A stretch of 44,810 bases of DNA from Clostridiales bacterium (GCA_017620475.1 JAFZQI010000018.1:1-44810), one strand, 5' to 3'. Counted from the first letter of the stretch, positions 17,186 to 25,594 are shown. The notes: generated from the letters alone by a model not told the origin. Numbers and translations: made by a program.

Positions 17186-17204
17186 GATGAAAACTCCTCC
17201 AATC

Positions 17205-17270
17205 CATAACAAAAAATATCCCTACTCCACAACTATTATATCATCTCGAATAGAAGGGGAGTAGGGATAT
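17205..17270 (-). terminator. long-loop hairpin with U-tract at the end of the ABC operon
   Basis: A perfect 13-bp inverted repeat, ATATCCCTACTCC (17216-17228) and GGAGTAGGGATAT (17258-17270), encloses a 29-base loop. On the minus strand it is followed by TTTTTTG, so it should work as a rho-independent terminator for the operon ending at 17309. The loop also contains a TGATATAAT box. Confidence 0.65.
17235..17240 (-). promoter_or_regulatory. extended -10 box inside the hairpin loop
   Basis: TATAAT preceded by TGA (TGnTATAAT) on the minus strand, in the loop of the 13-bp inverted repeat. It would start a transcript near 17228, about 43 bases before the small membrane protein. The -35 position falls in the repeat arm and is not consensus-like. 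Confidence 0.35.
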
Positions 17271-17308
17271 ATCTGTTCAAGGAAGGTCTGTACCTTTCGA
17301 TGACTCTC

Positions 17309-17801
17309 TTATGATGAAATCAGATCGTGCTTGCGAAGCAGCATGATGCAGAACACCAGAAGGATCAACGGAATGATAAACAGCACGTAGTTGATCTGCC
17401 ACTCATAGGAAAGCTGCACAGCCATATAATGTCCGGCTGCGATGACAACGCCGATCGCTGCAATCACGATAGTTAAGAAGGTAGAATGCCGTTTGGGTAA
17501 AGGCATAGACCCGGTCTTTCAAATCCCAGTTCTCCTCGGTGACGATCTCGTACTTGCCGTTCACTTTTTCGAACCTGTCCTCAACCTCCGCAGGGACACT
17601 GTCCAAATACTCGATGCGCATACCCGGAAATGTGCCTTCTTTATCGTGCCGGATCCAGATCCCCTGAACGATCATGGCCGGGATGGAGAGTATGAGCGGA
17701 ATAATGATTCCGATGATCAGGTATCTCCTGAAGTTACGCAGGGTAAGAGTCAGCCCGAGAGCCCCGGTGCTTTTCGATGAATTCAATGTATATTCACTCA
17801 T
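17309..17801 (-). pseudogene. frameshifted membrane protein of the GntR-ABC operon
   Basis: Two overlapping frames together make one protein of about 160 residues. The first part starts at ATG 17801 with a strong AAGGAGG site, has a membrane segment (RRYLIIGIIIPLILSIPAMIV) and runs to about DRVYAFTQTAF near 17480. After that the membrane-protein signal continues only in the +1 frame (FLTIVIAAIGVVIAAG, then a second segment IIPLILLVFCIMLL) to the stop at 17309. In its own frame the first part instead runs into a Cys/Arg-rich tail unlike a membrane protein. A one-base change is the simplest cause: either mutation or sequencing error. No classical slippery heptamer is present. Related operons place a membrane component here. 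Confidence 0.6.
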
Positions 17802-17814
17802 ATGTTTCGCCTCC

Positions 17815-18516
17815 TTACACAAATCGGAATTGTTCTATAAAGATGTCATTTAGGGTCTTCCCATATTCTTCACGAAGAGCATCCGCCTCCCCGGAAAGCG
17901 CGACCTTTCCGTCTTTGAGTATGATTACCTCATCCAGGATCTTTTCAATATCCAGAACCAGCTGTGTACTGATGATGACGGTGTTGTCCTCTCCAAAAGA
18001 ACTGAGTATCGTGCTGATGATGAAGCTTCTTGTCGCGGGGTCGACCGCGGCTAATGGTTCGTCGAGAAGATAGAGTTTGGCTTTCCTGCTGAGGAAAAGC
18101 GCGAGCTGTACCTGCTCTTTCTGTCCCTTCGACATCGACGAGAATTTCTGTTTTTCGTCAAAGTGCAGAGTAGACAGAAGGGTGTGGGCTTTGCTTGTAT
18201 CGAAATCCGAATAGCAGACGGCCATATAGTTGATGGCATCTTTGATCCGGGAGAAACTTCCTAAAACAAAAGAGTCCGGAAGATAGCTGATGATCGCATT
18301 TGTTTTTTCGCTGACCGGTTTTCCGTCAACAATGATCCTGCCGGAATCCTCCGTCAGAAGGCCCATGATGAGCCGGATCAGCGTGGTCTTTCCTTTCCCG
18401 TTCGGCGCCAGAAGTCCGACGATCTTTCCTTTTTCAACGGAAAATGTCAGCCCGTCCAGTACTTTTTCGCCGTAGAAACTTCTTGAAAGATCCTGTACCC
18501 TTAGAATTTCATTCAT
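17815..18516 (-). CDS. ABC transporter ATP-binding protein (YtrB-like)
   Basis: A 233-residue nucleotide-binding subunit. Walker A is LLAPNGKGKTTL (near 33-44), the signature region is SSMSKGQKEQ rather than LSGGQ, and Walker B is LYLLDEPLAAVD. The MSKGQ variant and small size are typical of the YtrB/BcrA-like ATPases found with YtrA-type GntR regulators, which respond to cell-wall-active compounds. The gene overlaps the GntR gene by 4 bases and is followed 13 bases later by the frameshifted membrane protein. With that gene broken the transporter may have lost its membrane partner, unless the frameshift is an artefact. Confidence 0.9.
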   Translation of the reverse strand: MNEILRVQDLSRSFYGEKVLDGLTFSVEKGKIVGLLAPNGKGKTTLIRLIMGLLTEDSGRIIVDGKPVSEKTNAIISYLPDSFVLGSFSRIKDAINYMAVCYSDFDTSKAHTLLSTLHFDEKQKFSSMSKGQKEQVQLALFLSRKAKLYLLDEPLAAVDPATRSFIISTILSSFGEDNTVIISTQLVLDIEKILDEVIILKDGKVALSGEADALREEYGKTLNDIFIEQFRFV

Positions 18517-18875
18517 GTTTTTTCCACCTCCTCAAGGATGGACACCGCCTTTTCTTTCGAAATACCGAGCATCTCCATCTCCTGCATAAATTCCTCCGCG
18601 GCTTGCCGGGCGTATCTGTGTTTGACTTCCTCGATCCGTTTCTCATCGGTGGTTACGATCCGCCCGCTGGTCCGATTCGTCAATGCCAGGCCTTCGCTTT
18701 CCAGGTTCGACATCGCACGCTGCATTGTATTCGGATTGACGCCCGCCTGCTCAGCTAATTCCCTAACGGAGGGAAGCTTGCTTCCCATCGGGTAGGTGCC
18801 GTTTATAATGGACAGCACGATCTTGTCATAGATCTGCTGGAAGATCGGACGATTCTCTTTAAACTCCCAAGGCAT
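18513..18875 (-). CDS. GntR family transcriptional regulator (YtrA-like)
   Basis: A 120-residue repressor-type protein: a GntR winged helix (about 12-75; GSKLPSVRELAEQAGVNP is the recognition region) followed by a short helical tail instead of the large effector domain of FadR/HutC types. This short layout defines the YtrA subfamily, which controls adjacent ABC genes. ATG 18875 is preferred over GTG 18881 because AGGAGG lies 7 bases upstream of it. The stop overlaps the ABC gene start. A 20-bp palindrome at 18935-18954, about 60 bases upstream, is the likely autoregulatory operator. Confidence 0.9.
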   Translation of the reverse strand: MPWEFKENRPIFQQIYDKIVLSIINGTYPMGSKLPSVRELAEQAGVNPNTMQRAMSNLESEGLALTNRTSGRIVTTDEKRIEEVKHRYARQAAEEFMQEMEMLGISKEKAVSILEEVEKT

Positions 18876-18934
18876 GTACACACCTCCTCGTATTTAGATT
18901 TATAGTTGTTATCGACTTTTTTCGATTGTTAAAC

Positions 18935-18954
18935 TGTACTACTTAACTAGTACA
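18935..18954. promoter_or_regulatory. palindromic operator, probably for the GntR regulator
   Basis: TGTACTA and TAGTACA form a perfect 7-bp inverted repeat around CTTAAC. YtrA-type regulators bind inverted repeats with TGTA and TACA half-sites about 12-13 bases apart, which matches. It lies about 60 bases upstream of the GntR start and could also affect the divergent glycerate kinase gene. Confidence 0.6.
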
Positions 18955-19012
18955 ATAATACGGAGTGAGGTGTTTGTCAATAGGCAATCAACACACGAAG
19001 AAGGAAAATGTA

Positions 19013-19018
19013 TATAAT
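19013..19018 (+). promoter_or_regulatory. -10 box of the glycerate kinase gene
   Basis: TATAAT, 57 bases before the TTG start, preceded by TG at 19009-19010. No convincing -35 hexamer is visible. Confidence 0.4.
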
Positions 19019-19074
19019 TGAAACAAACGGGCAGGCCTGTAAAACTGCAGATTTGATATAACGAGGAATCAGTT

Positions 19075-20169
19075 TTGAAAATACTTGTCGCTATGGATTC
19101 CTTTAAAGGATCTCTTACTTCGCTTCAAGCCGGAAATGCCGTCAGGGACGGCATATTAAGTGCGTCTTCGGACCATGATGTCACCGTACTTCCTTTGGCC
19201 GATGGCGGCGAAGGAACACTCGAAGCGTTGGTGAACGGGTTGGAAGGTGAGACGAAAACGCTAACGGTAACCGGTCCTGACGGCAGAAAAGTGACGGCTT
19301 CTTACGGGATCGTCCATAACGATACGGCAATCATTGAGATGGCGCAGGCATCGGGTCTTACGCTGATGGAAAAGAACGATGTGCTGACTGCTACTACATA
19401 CGGAACCGGAGAACTAATCGAAGATGCCTTGGATGCGGGAATAAGAAAGTTCGTGATCGGAATCGGCGGAAGTGCGACGAATGATGGCGGAACAGGAATG
19501 CTCGAAGCTCTCGGGGTCAGTTTCATGCAAGGCGCAAGGGGCGCGCTGGGCCTTAAGTCATTAACGGGAATCGATATTCGCGGATTGGATAGGAGAATTA
19601 TGGATTCCACCATTCAAGTCGCCTGTGATGTCAGAAATCCGCTTGTCGGCCCTTCAGGATGCAGTTTTGTTTATGCTCTGCAAAAAGGGGCTACCGATGA
19701 ACAGGTCAGGCAGATGGATATGTGGATGACATCTTATGCCAAACTGACAGCTGAGGTCATTCCTTCTGCAGATCCGCAGTTTCCCGGAAGCGGAGCGGCG
19801 GGTGGAATGGGATTCGCGCTTAAGTATTATCTGCAAGCGGAACTTGTTTCCGGTGCCGGACTGATTCTCGAAGTGACGGAATTTGAAAAGAGGATACGCG
19901 AATCTGATGTGCTGATTACGGGCGAAGGACGGCTTGACGGGCAGAGCCTGAACGGAAAAGGCCCTGTTGAAGCGGCGAAGATCGCAAAAGCAAGCGGGAA
20001 AGAAGCAATCGCTTTTGCCGGCTCGGAAGGACCGGATGCGAAACTGCTTCTGGAAATGTTCGATTCATATCACATACTACCGGAAGTGCCAGGATTTATG
20101 CAAAGTGATGTCGCATACAGAAACCTTCAGGAAACCGTTCGGGATTACTTCCTCGAGAATCGTTTGTAA
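19075..20169 (+). CDS. garK: glycerate kinase (glycerate 2-kinase, GarK/GlxK family)
   Basis: A 364-residue cytoplasmic kinase that phosphorylates D-glycerate. It begins KILVAMDSFKGSLTS, the family start; ADGGEGT near 42-48 and GIGGSATNDGGTGML near 128-142 are signature loops for substrate and ATP. LITGEGRLDGQS near 280 is a third family motif. The product, 2-phosphoglycerate or 3-phosphoglycerate depending on subgroup, enters glycolysis. The start is TTG 19075, with GAGGAA about 7 bases upstream; no in-frame ATG precedes the first motif. It is a single gene, divergent from the GntR-ABC operon. The symbol is given by family only. Confidence 0.93.
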   Translation: MKILVAMDSFKGSLTSLQAGNAVRDGILSASSDHDVTVLPLADGGEGTLEALVNGLEGETKTLTVTGPDGRKVTASYGIVHNDTAIIEMAQASGLTLMEKNDVLTATTYGTGELIEDALDAGIRKFVIGIGGSATNDGGTGMLEALGVSFMQGARGALGLKSLTGIDIRGLDRRIMDSTIQVACDVRNPLVGPSGCSFVYALQKGATDEQVRQMDMWMTSYAKLTAEVIPSADPQFPGSGAAGGMGFALKYYLQAELVSGAGLILEVTEFEKRIRESDVLITGEGRLDGQSLNGKGPVEAAKIAKASGKEAIAFAGSEGPDAKLLLEMFDSYHILPEVPGFMQSDVAYRNLQETVRDYFLENRL

Positions 20170-20242
20170 TCAGGGTTTCCGGTGCTGATCGCTCCATGCC
20201 AAACTCACTGTAGCTAAACATCCCATGCCAATCTTTCTTTGG

Positions 20243-20701
20243 TTAATTATACCGTGCCAATCTCACAATACTCAGAATGAGCGAGACTAGTATGACGCCG
20301 ATCATCAGATAGGTGGGCCATACGGGAAAACCGGCAAAAACGCACATGAAACCGCTGAAGGCACAGATCAGGATCACGGATATCTTAAGCACGCCGAAAA
20401 GCATGTAACATATTCCCATGACCTCGGCTTCGTTCGCTTTGGTTACGTGAACGGGAATGTTCCATATACCGGGGAAGCACTCAACAACTGCCAGAAGTAT
20501 GAATAAGCCCAGCATAACAATCGGTTCGATGAGAAGGGATGCCTTGGAACCATACGAGTCTGCAACTCCGGCCGCATTAAAATGTGTAGGCAGTTCATCC
20601 GGAAAACTGCTCCATCTAATGGCCAGGAAAGCAACATAAGCGGCAATTAAGCATGCACTGATAATATTCGATATACGTTTAATGATCATAGTCTTATCCA
20701 T
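20243..20701 (-). CDS. DUF1648-domain membrane protein
   Basis: A 152-residue membrane protein with about four segments. Near the N-terminus FPDELPTHFNAAGVADSYGSK is the DUF1648 signature (proline, HFN, G-x-x-D, GSK), here described only by its key residues PTHFN and YGSK. Several DUF1648 proteins are linked to antimicrobial peptide or immunity-type regulation, but no activity is established. The frame opens at 20761; ATG 20701, just after AGGAAACACAG, is the likely start and overlaps the stop of the upstream gene by 8 bases, which implies translational coupling. Confidence 0.75.
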   Translation of the reverse strand: MDKTMIIKRISNIISACLIAAYVAFLAIRWSSFPDELPTHFNAAGVADSYGSKASLLIEPIVMLGLFILLAVVECFPGIWNIPVHVTKANEAEVMGICYMLFGVLKISVILICAFSGFMCVFAGFPVWPTYLMIGVILVSLILSIVRLARYN

Positions 20702-21257
20702 TCTGTGTTTCCTGTTCTTCTTCGCTTCCGGGTATCGGCGGTGGTTCAATATGCTTGACAAGAATTACGATGACTTTGATGATCAGCCATAGTGCGAAAG
20801 CGATAAATGCTGTACTGACGATCAGTAATATAAAGGTGAGGACGCCAAAGTCGCTCCGGTAATATGTCACTCCGTCATCACTGAAAAGACGAAGTTTGGT
20901 CTTGTACCCCTCTTTGTGAAACTTGTACGATGAACGTTCAGAATACTCCTTCGTTTCGCCGTTCAGCTCATACTCATAGCAGAGTTCATAATACGCTTCG
21001 GAACGCGTCGTTTTATTGTGGTTCGAATCTCGCTCAGTGTAGGTTTCGGATTCTTCATACACAGCGACCAGTGTCGCCTCGGTGTTCACTTTATACTCTG
21101 CTGTGAGATAACTTTCCGCGACTATGAAATTGAACAGAAACACGCTGCCGAATATTGCAAGAATAATCACGCCTGCAACGATAAAGAGCCAGTTGACCTT
21201 ACGTATGTACATAAGATGTTTAACAAAAGCCAGTTTCCACAGAAAATCACTATCCAT
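20694..21257 (-). CDS. DUF3592-like membrane protein
   Basis: A 187-residue protein with a membrane segment at about 22-46, an extracytoplasmic beta-rich domain and a second membrane segment at about 139-168, ending in an acidic tail (GSEEEQETQNG). The central part, ATLVAVYEESETYTER followed by YELCYEYELNG, has the pattern of DUF3592 domains: a strand, a charged variable loop and Y-x-F/Y-Y-E-y. Function unknown. GGAGAG precedes ATG 21257 by 5 bases, and a TGGTATAAT box lies at 21316-21324. It is the first gene of a two-gene unit with the DUF1648 gene. Confidence 0.65.
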   Translation of the reverse strand: MDSDFLWKLAFVKHLMYIRKVNWLFIVAGVIILAIFGSVFLFNFIVAESYLTAEYKVNTEATLVAVYEESETYTERDSNHNKTTRSEAYYELCYEYELNGETKEYSERSSYKFHKEGYKTKLRLFSDDGVTYYRSDFGVLTFILLIVSTAFIAFALWLIIKVIVILVKHIEPPPIPGSEEEQETQNG

Positions 21258-21318
21258 TTTTTCTCTCCATATTCTGAAACACCGGTTTCATTACATATGA
21301 ATTCCTTGCCTGTAAACC

Positions 21319-21324
21319 ATTATA
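21319..21324 (-). promoter_or_regulatory. extended -10 box for the DUF3592-DUF1648 unit
   Basis: TATAAT preceded by TGG on the minus strand, 62 bases upstream of ATG 21257. It lies between this gene and the end of the dehydrogenase gene. Confidence 0.45.
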
Positions 21325-21346
21325 CCATCTTTGTCCCGGTATCCCT

Positions 21347-22189
21347 CTACCTGTTCTCCAACAGCTTTTCGGTGAAGGAAAACAGATCTTCTGCAAGTTT
21401 TACGTCCTTTGAACGTTTCGAGGATTTGGCGATCTTGCACTTATAGAAATACTCTCCCGTTGTGGATTTGACCGACTCGTCCATCGCCAGAAATACCGCT
21501 GTTCTTGCACCTTCCTCGGGTGTCTGAAAGAACGGCCTTAGAATCCCGGTGATGGTCTTCCCGAAGCCGGTTTCCCGGCTGACACCCATGTTGGTAGCTA
21601 CTGCACCCGGATGACAGCAATTCACGGTTATTCCCCGGTCTGAAAGCCGTCTGGCAAGTTCTCTGGTAAAAAGAACATTTGCCAGTTTGCTCTGTGAGTA
21701 TGCCTTCACCACGTTGTATCTCTTCGTAAGATTTATATCGTCAAAGTGGATCTTTCCGGCTTTGTGGGCTCCCGATGCAACGATCACGATCCGGGAACCT
21801 TCACTCATCAGATCGATAAGCTCCGAAGTAAGTAGAAAATGTCCGACATGATTGATCCCGAACTGCCGTTCCAATCCTTCCTTGGTCTCCTGCCGATCAA
21901 GGGAGATAAAGCCCGCATTGTTAACCAGTATGTCGAGTTTTGTATACTTTTCTTTCACCTGCTTAGCAAAGGATCTTATCGAATCGTAGTCGCCCAGATC
22001 ACAAAGCATCAGGTCGAGCTTTCTGTTTTTGTTTTCCATCAGTTTGTTATATGCTTCAAGTCCGCGTTTCTCGCTTCTGCAGAGCATAATAACCGTAGCA
22101 CCTTCATCGCTTAACGCTTTGACGGTCGCCATTCCCATTCCCGAGTTGGCCCCGGTGACTATTGCTGTTTTTCCGACTAACCGTTCCAT
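21347..22189 (-). CDS. short-chain dehydrogenase/reductase
   Basis: A 280-residue NAD(P)-dependent oxidoreductase. The Rossmann glycine motif is TGANSGMG (13-20), the NNAG motif follows in ILVNNAGFIS, and the catalytic pair is YSQSK. An Arg (CRSEKR) after the second strand favours NADPH. The length and the C-terminal part resemble the retinol-dehydrogenase-like branch of SDRs, but the natural substrate is unknown. GGTGAAAA precedes ATG 22189. The start overlaps the stop of the upstream membrane protein gene by 13 bases, so the two are coupled. Confidence 0.9.
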   Translation of the reverse strand: MERLVGKTAIVTGANSGMGMATVKALSDEGATVIMLCRSEKRGLEAYNKLMENKNRKLDLMLCDLGDYDSIRSFAKQVKEKYTKLDILVNNAGFISLDRQETKEGLERQFGINHVGHFLLTSELIDLMSEGSRIVIVASGAHKAGKIHFDDINLTKRYNVVKAYSQSKLANVLFTRELARRLSDRGITVNCCHPGAVATNMGVSRETGFGKTITGILRPFFQTPEEGARTAVFLAMDESVKSTTGEYFYKCKIAKSSKRSKDVKLAEDLFSFTEKLLENR

Positions 22190-22647
22190 TTTTTCACCGC
22201 TATTATTTCGACAACGGTCATGTAAACCAAAGTAAAAATCGGCCAGCCGAAAGTCGTTAAATTAAATAGTAATTCGGGTCGCATATTATCGGAGATTCCG
22301 ACGACTATGAGAAGGCAGCACACTATCGCGGCAAGCATGATTACCGCGAAGATAGCCGCTATGACCGGGAACAGGATCTTCAGTATCATATCGGACTGAT
22401 TCAGATCGCGTATTCTTTTCTTAAGAAAGAACGTATAGCCTGCGATCATAGATCCGACAAATATCACGACGCCGAGGATGTAGAAGAATACGTTATACCT
22501 GTAATTACTCCCGCTCCATATGAAACTGGAATAATCACCATCGTATATTCTGGCTATGGTCTGAATGAGCGTTGCAAGACCTGAAATGACCGTAACTGCC
22601 AGCAAATATAGTATCTCTGCACCTAATATCTTAAATTTGTCCTTCAT
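22177..22647 (-). CDS. hypothetical four-pass membrane protein
   Basis: A 156-residue membrane protein with segments at about 8-30, 50-70, 88-112 and 125-148, almost no soluble parts and a short Lys-rich end. No family is recognised. The frame opens at 22686; ATG 22647 (MKDKFKILG) gives a normal membrane-protein start, with only a weak GGGAAAAG upstream. Its stop lies within the dehydrogenase gene, suggesting one transcript. It diverges from another four-pass membrane protein at 22814. Confidence 0.6.
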   Translation of the reverse strand: MKDKFKILGAEILYLLAVTVISGLATLIQTIARIYDGDYSSFIWSGSNYRYNVFFYILGVVIFVGSMIAGYTFFLKKRIRDLNQSDMILKILFPVIAAIFAVIMLAAIVCCLLIVVGISDNMRPELLFNLTTFGWPIFTLVYMTVVEIIAVKKWNG

Positions 22648-22752
22648 ATCGTGTTCTTTTCCCAATTGATGCTGCTTGTGTGACAATAAAAGTCATATCT
22701 TGCGGTTCTGTGAGGTGTATTCCGATATATGTTTATTATACCATTTTCTTCA

Positions 22753-22761
22753 TGTTATAAT
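22753..22761 (+). promoter_or_regulatory. extended -10 promoter of the 22814 gene
   Basis: TGTTATAAT matches the TGnTATAAT consensus, 53 bases before ATG 22814. The -35 position, TTATTA at 22733-22738, is weak, as expected for extended -10 promoters. Confidence 0.5.
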
Positions 22762-22813
22762 GTGGTGGGGTGGAGCTGGGAGGTTGTTATTAGATACACA
22801 AGGAGCTTACTAT

Positions 22814-23278
22814 ATGACGGGCTTTAAGATTACCAATCTCATCACGGACATCTTTATGTTTATCTACTCATTTGTCTTCTGCGGACTGGTCGGTGGATTC
22901 TCCCTTTTTGAACTCTTCATCGGCAGCTGGGGCAGAGAAAACAAGGCCGTCAGTGAAGCGCTGATCCTTCTCGTTTCTTCCGGAATGATCATCATTCACG
23001 GGTTTCTCGCACTCGTCTTCGGGATCATCGCTTATTCCGCATGGCGGAAAAAGGCGAAGCCTTATCTCATCTGTAACCTGATCATCACAATAAGCGGTAT
23101 CCTCGGAATGGGCGGGGCGTGTCTCCTATATAGCCTTAACGCCACAGGCGGAGCTGACGTCACCCTCCTCAATAATCTGGTCCGTGGCGAAGTGTTTTTC
23201 CTCATATATGTAGGAATCTGTGTACTCGGACTTGTTCTTACGCTTCTTTCCCACTTGACCGGGAAAGAAACCGCGTAA
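22814..23278 (+). CDS. hypothetical four-pass membrane protein
   Basis: A 154-residue membrane protein with segments at about 9-32, 47-72, 80-105 and 128-148. The cytoplasmic loop carries AWRKKAKPY and the chain ends SHLTGKETA. No family is recognised. The open frame begins at 22676, but AAGGAG lies 8 bases before ATG 22814, which decides the start, and an extended -10 promoter is well placed. The stop is 1 base from the end of the converging gene 23280-24371. Confidence 0.65.
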   Translation: MTGFKITNLITDIFMFIYSFVFCGLVGGFSLFELFIGSWGRENKAVSEALILLVSSGMIIIHGFLALVFGIIAYSAWRKKAKPYLICNLIITISGILGMGGACLLYSLNATGGADVTLLNNLVRGEVFFLIYVGICVLGLVLTLLSHLTGKETA

Positions 23279-23279
23279 C

Positions 23280-24371
23280 TCAAAAACGCTCTCTTTTCTT
23301 CGTGCATTTCACGCGGACCGACTCTTCTTCGGTTCGAATACTCTTCAGAAGCTCTTCTTTTTCCTCGTGAAGTTTATAAATCACGGAGAACATGCTGTCC
23401 ACTTGTGATTTCTTTATATCGATCAATTTTGCGCCCCCTTTTTTCGGCCGGTTACGGATCAGAGAATAGATCCACCTGATGGCCAGAATGGCGAAAACAA
23501 TGAGGTACAGGATTCCTGTCGCCTTCATAACCAGATTCAGATCTGCCTTGCTTTCTATATACCCGTAACCATCATCTCTTTCTCCGAAAAAACCGATGAG
23601 AAGAATAGTCAGCGGGGCAAACAACATAGCGAGGATGATCGAAGTGTCTATCTTATTTCTCCCGAACGAAAACCTCTTTTGCTTCTCCTTAAGCTTTTCG
23701 ACATATTCTTCCGTTTTTTTCAAGTCCTCCTGACTTTTACGCAGCTTTACTTCTGCCTCGGACAGCTGACGGACCTTATGGCAGAATGCTCTGATATTCT
23801 GTGGGATCCTGCTTTTCGGAAGCACCTCTTGAAAAGAACTGAGGGCAGGGTGTGTGGATATCTTATCCAGGTATTCATCGCTTCCCGACTCCTCGGCGTG
23901 AACCATAACTTCTTCCAAACTGTTACATTCAAAAGCCCGGAAGTACGTTCTAAGTATAGAATAGGCATCATCCTTTGTAACAGACGATCTCGGAAGCGCA
24001 TGCCGTTCAAGTTCTCTGGATGTGTTTTGCGCTCTTCTTTTCTCCGGATCGTTCTCTTTTGATTGAGTATTCTCTTTGGCAAGAGATTCTCCATCGTTAT
24101 TTACCGGGATGATTGCATCGGTATAGGAACGCTTGGCTGATGGAGTACGGGAATTGCGCTTACCTTGTTTTTCGGAAAGAGAGGTGATCGAAGCATCGAC
24201 TGAAGGGGAGGACACCGATTTAATTGTGGATGACTTCGGGACAGCTATGCTCAGATCGATACCATTCTGCGCGCTTTCGGATCGGCCGCATTCAGGACAG
24301 ACGAATCGGCCGGTCAAGCTGTCATGCTCCATCTCCCTGGAACAGAACGGACACATCCTTACATCACTCAT
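23280..24371 (-). CDS. zinc-ribbon, coiled-coil membrane protein
   Basis: A 363-residue protein. A zinc ribbon opens it (CPFC near residues 7-10 and CPEC near 27-30). A long polar, Ser/Lys-rich linker runs to about 125, then a helical region, a coiled coil (about 210-240, LRKSQEDLKKTEEYVEKL), two membrane segments (about 252-270 and 290-308) and a second charged helix (KLHEEKEELLKSIRTEEE). The layout suggests a membrane-tethered scaffold, but no function is known. ATG 24371 is the likely start because it sits just before the zinc ribbon; the frame is open to 24398. Its -10 box may be at 24432-24437. Confidence 0.6.
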   Translation of the reverse strand: MSDVRMCPFCSREMEHDSLTGRFVCPECGRSESAQNGIDLSIAVPKSSTIKSVSSPSVDASITSLSEKQGKRNSRTPSAKRSYTDAIIPVNNDGESLAKENTQSKENDPEKRRAQNTSRELERHALPRSSVTKDDAYSILRTYFRAFECNSLEEVMVHAEESGSDEYLDKISTHPALSSFQEVLPKSRIPQNIRAFCHKVRQLSEAEVKLRKSQEDLKKTEEYVEKLKEKQKRFSFGRNKIDTSIILAMLFAPLTILLIGFFGERDDGYGYIESKADLNLVMKATGILYLIVFAILAIRWIYSLIRNRPKKGGAKLIDIKKSQVDSMFSVIYKLHEEKEELLKSIRTEEESVRVKCTKKRERF

Positions 24372-24670
24372 AGTCAGCCGCCCAATACACCCCCACACAA
24401 ACTATTTCCGAAAAATAGCTTCACTGGATTCATTATATATCATTCCTTGCACCATATATCATTCTGTATTCAGGAATAACGGTGTTTAAATCGGCACGAG
24501 CCTTTTTACAAATAAATAGTTTGATAATCAAAATAATTTCCAGTTTGTTAACATTTCGACCATGTTATTGCGTATATTGCTGTGTTACTATCAGGACAGA
24601 AAAACGGATCAGCTACGGAAATGATTCGTAATTTCGGGCTTTTTGACCCGAACTGATAAGGAGACAGATA

Positions 24671-25465
24671 ATGAACTACAGAATATATAACAACAATTCG
24701 ACAGAGTGGGTCCTTCTGATCCATGGTCTTGGCGGAAGCATCAATACCTGGAAGTATCAGATAAAAGATCTGAAGGACTATAACGTTCTGGCAGTGGATC
24801 TCGAAGGCCACGGTGGTTCGTCCATTAAAAGAGCCAGACATCTTCTGGTAAGATCGGCCATCGACATCAACGACATCCTGGTCAAAGAGAATATCGAGAA
24901 GGTCAATATCATTTCGCTGTCATTGGGGACACTGGTCGCAATGGAATTCGTATATCTCTATAAGGAAAAAGTGAATTCCATCGTGCTTGCCGGATTTGTT
25001 CTGAATATGGGCATTGGATATAAGTCTTTACTGGCTTTCGTAGAAGGGTGCAAGTATATCATCCCCAAGAGAGTTTTCTATCCCATGTTCGCCCGGATCA
25101 TGATGCCTCGTAAGAATCATAAGAAGTCCAGAGATGTCTTTATCCGGGAGTCTTTCAAGATGAAATCTCTTGCTTTCAGAATGTGGCTTACAGAACTTTT
25201 CAAGACGCAGTTCAGACTGAAGGAGTATATCGCGACGATCAAGGAGAACCATCTGCCGGTGTTCCTGATCTCGGGAAAACAGGACTATTTCTTCGTCAAC
25301 AGTGTAAAGAGAACACAGGATAAAATTAGAGAGTCCTCCATGTGTTTTATCGATAAGTGCGGCCATGTCTGCAGCATTGAAAAGGCCGAAATCTTCAATC
25401 GTCTGGTTATCGATTTCCTGAATGGAATTCGTCAGAACGAGAAGGCCATTCCGGCTACAATTTGA
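24671..25465 (+). CDS. alpha/beta hydrolase
   Basis: A 264-residue cytoplasmic hydrolase with the classical order: oxyanion loop HGLGG (18-22), strand to VDLEGHGGS (41-49), nucleophile elbow ISLSLGTLVA, acid Asp probably in GKQDYF, and the final His in KCGHVCSIE. The nucleophile motif reads S-L-S-L-G, where most relatives have G-x-S-x-G, so the first glycine is replaced. The substrate is unknown; esterase, thioesterase or C-C hydrolase activities are all possible in this family. AAGGAGACAG lies just before ATG 24671. The 272 bases upstream (24399-24670) hold a short TTCGGG/CCCGAA hairpin and no other gene. Confidence 0.85.
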   Translation: MNYRIYNNNSTEWVLLIHGLGGSINTWKYQIKDLKDYNVLAVDLEGHGGSSIKRARHLLVRSAIDINDILVKENIEKVNIISLSLGTLVAMEFVYLYKEKVNSIVLAGFVLNMGIGYKSLLAFVEGCKYIIPKRVFYPMFARIMMPRKNHKKSRDVFIRESFKMKSLAFRMWLTELFKTQFRLKEYIATIKENHLPVFLISGKQDYFFVNSVKRTQDKIRESSMCFIDKCGHVCSIEKAEIFNRLVIDFLNGIRQNEKAIPATI

Positions 25466-25483
25466 TTCGGATCAAGATTGATT

Positions 25484-25594
25484 TTACACATCATCTTTAT
25501 TCTTCCGTACTATATCGAAATAATACTTTTTCTTGTCAAGACCGATCAGAAGGCATTCTTTATATAGCTTAGAATCAGTAAACTTTCGTCGCAT
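25484..25594 (-). CDS. possible very small protein (36 residues)
   Basis: A 36-codon frame from ATG 25594 reads MRRKFTDSKLYKECL and ends RKNKDDV. It starts 5 bases after the acetyltransferase stop, and the Lys/Asp/Tyr-rich composition looks like real protein rather than noise. The ribosome binding site is poor. It could be a small real gene or the remnant of a longer one. The rest of the interval 25466-25599 shows nothing else. Confidence 0.3.
   Translation of the reverse strand: MRRKFTDSKLYKECLLIGLDKKKYYFDIVRKNKDDV

Noticed and set aside
17216..17270. Invertible promoter (phase switch) based on the inverted repeat around a -10 box
   Set aside because: The enclosed segment is only 29 bases, too short for known invertases, no recombinase gene is nearby, and the U-tract fits a terminator better.
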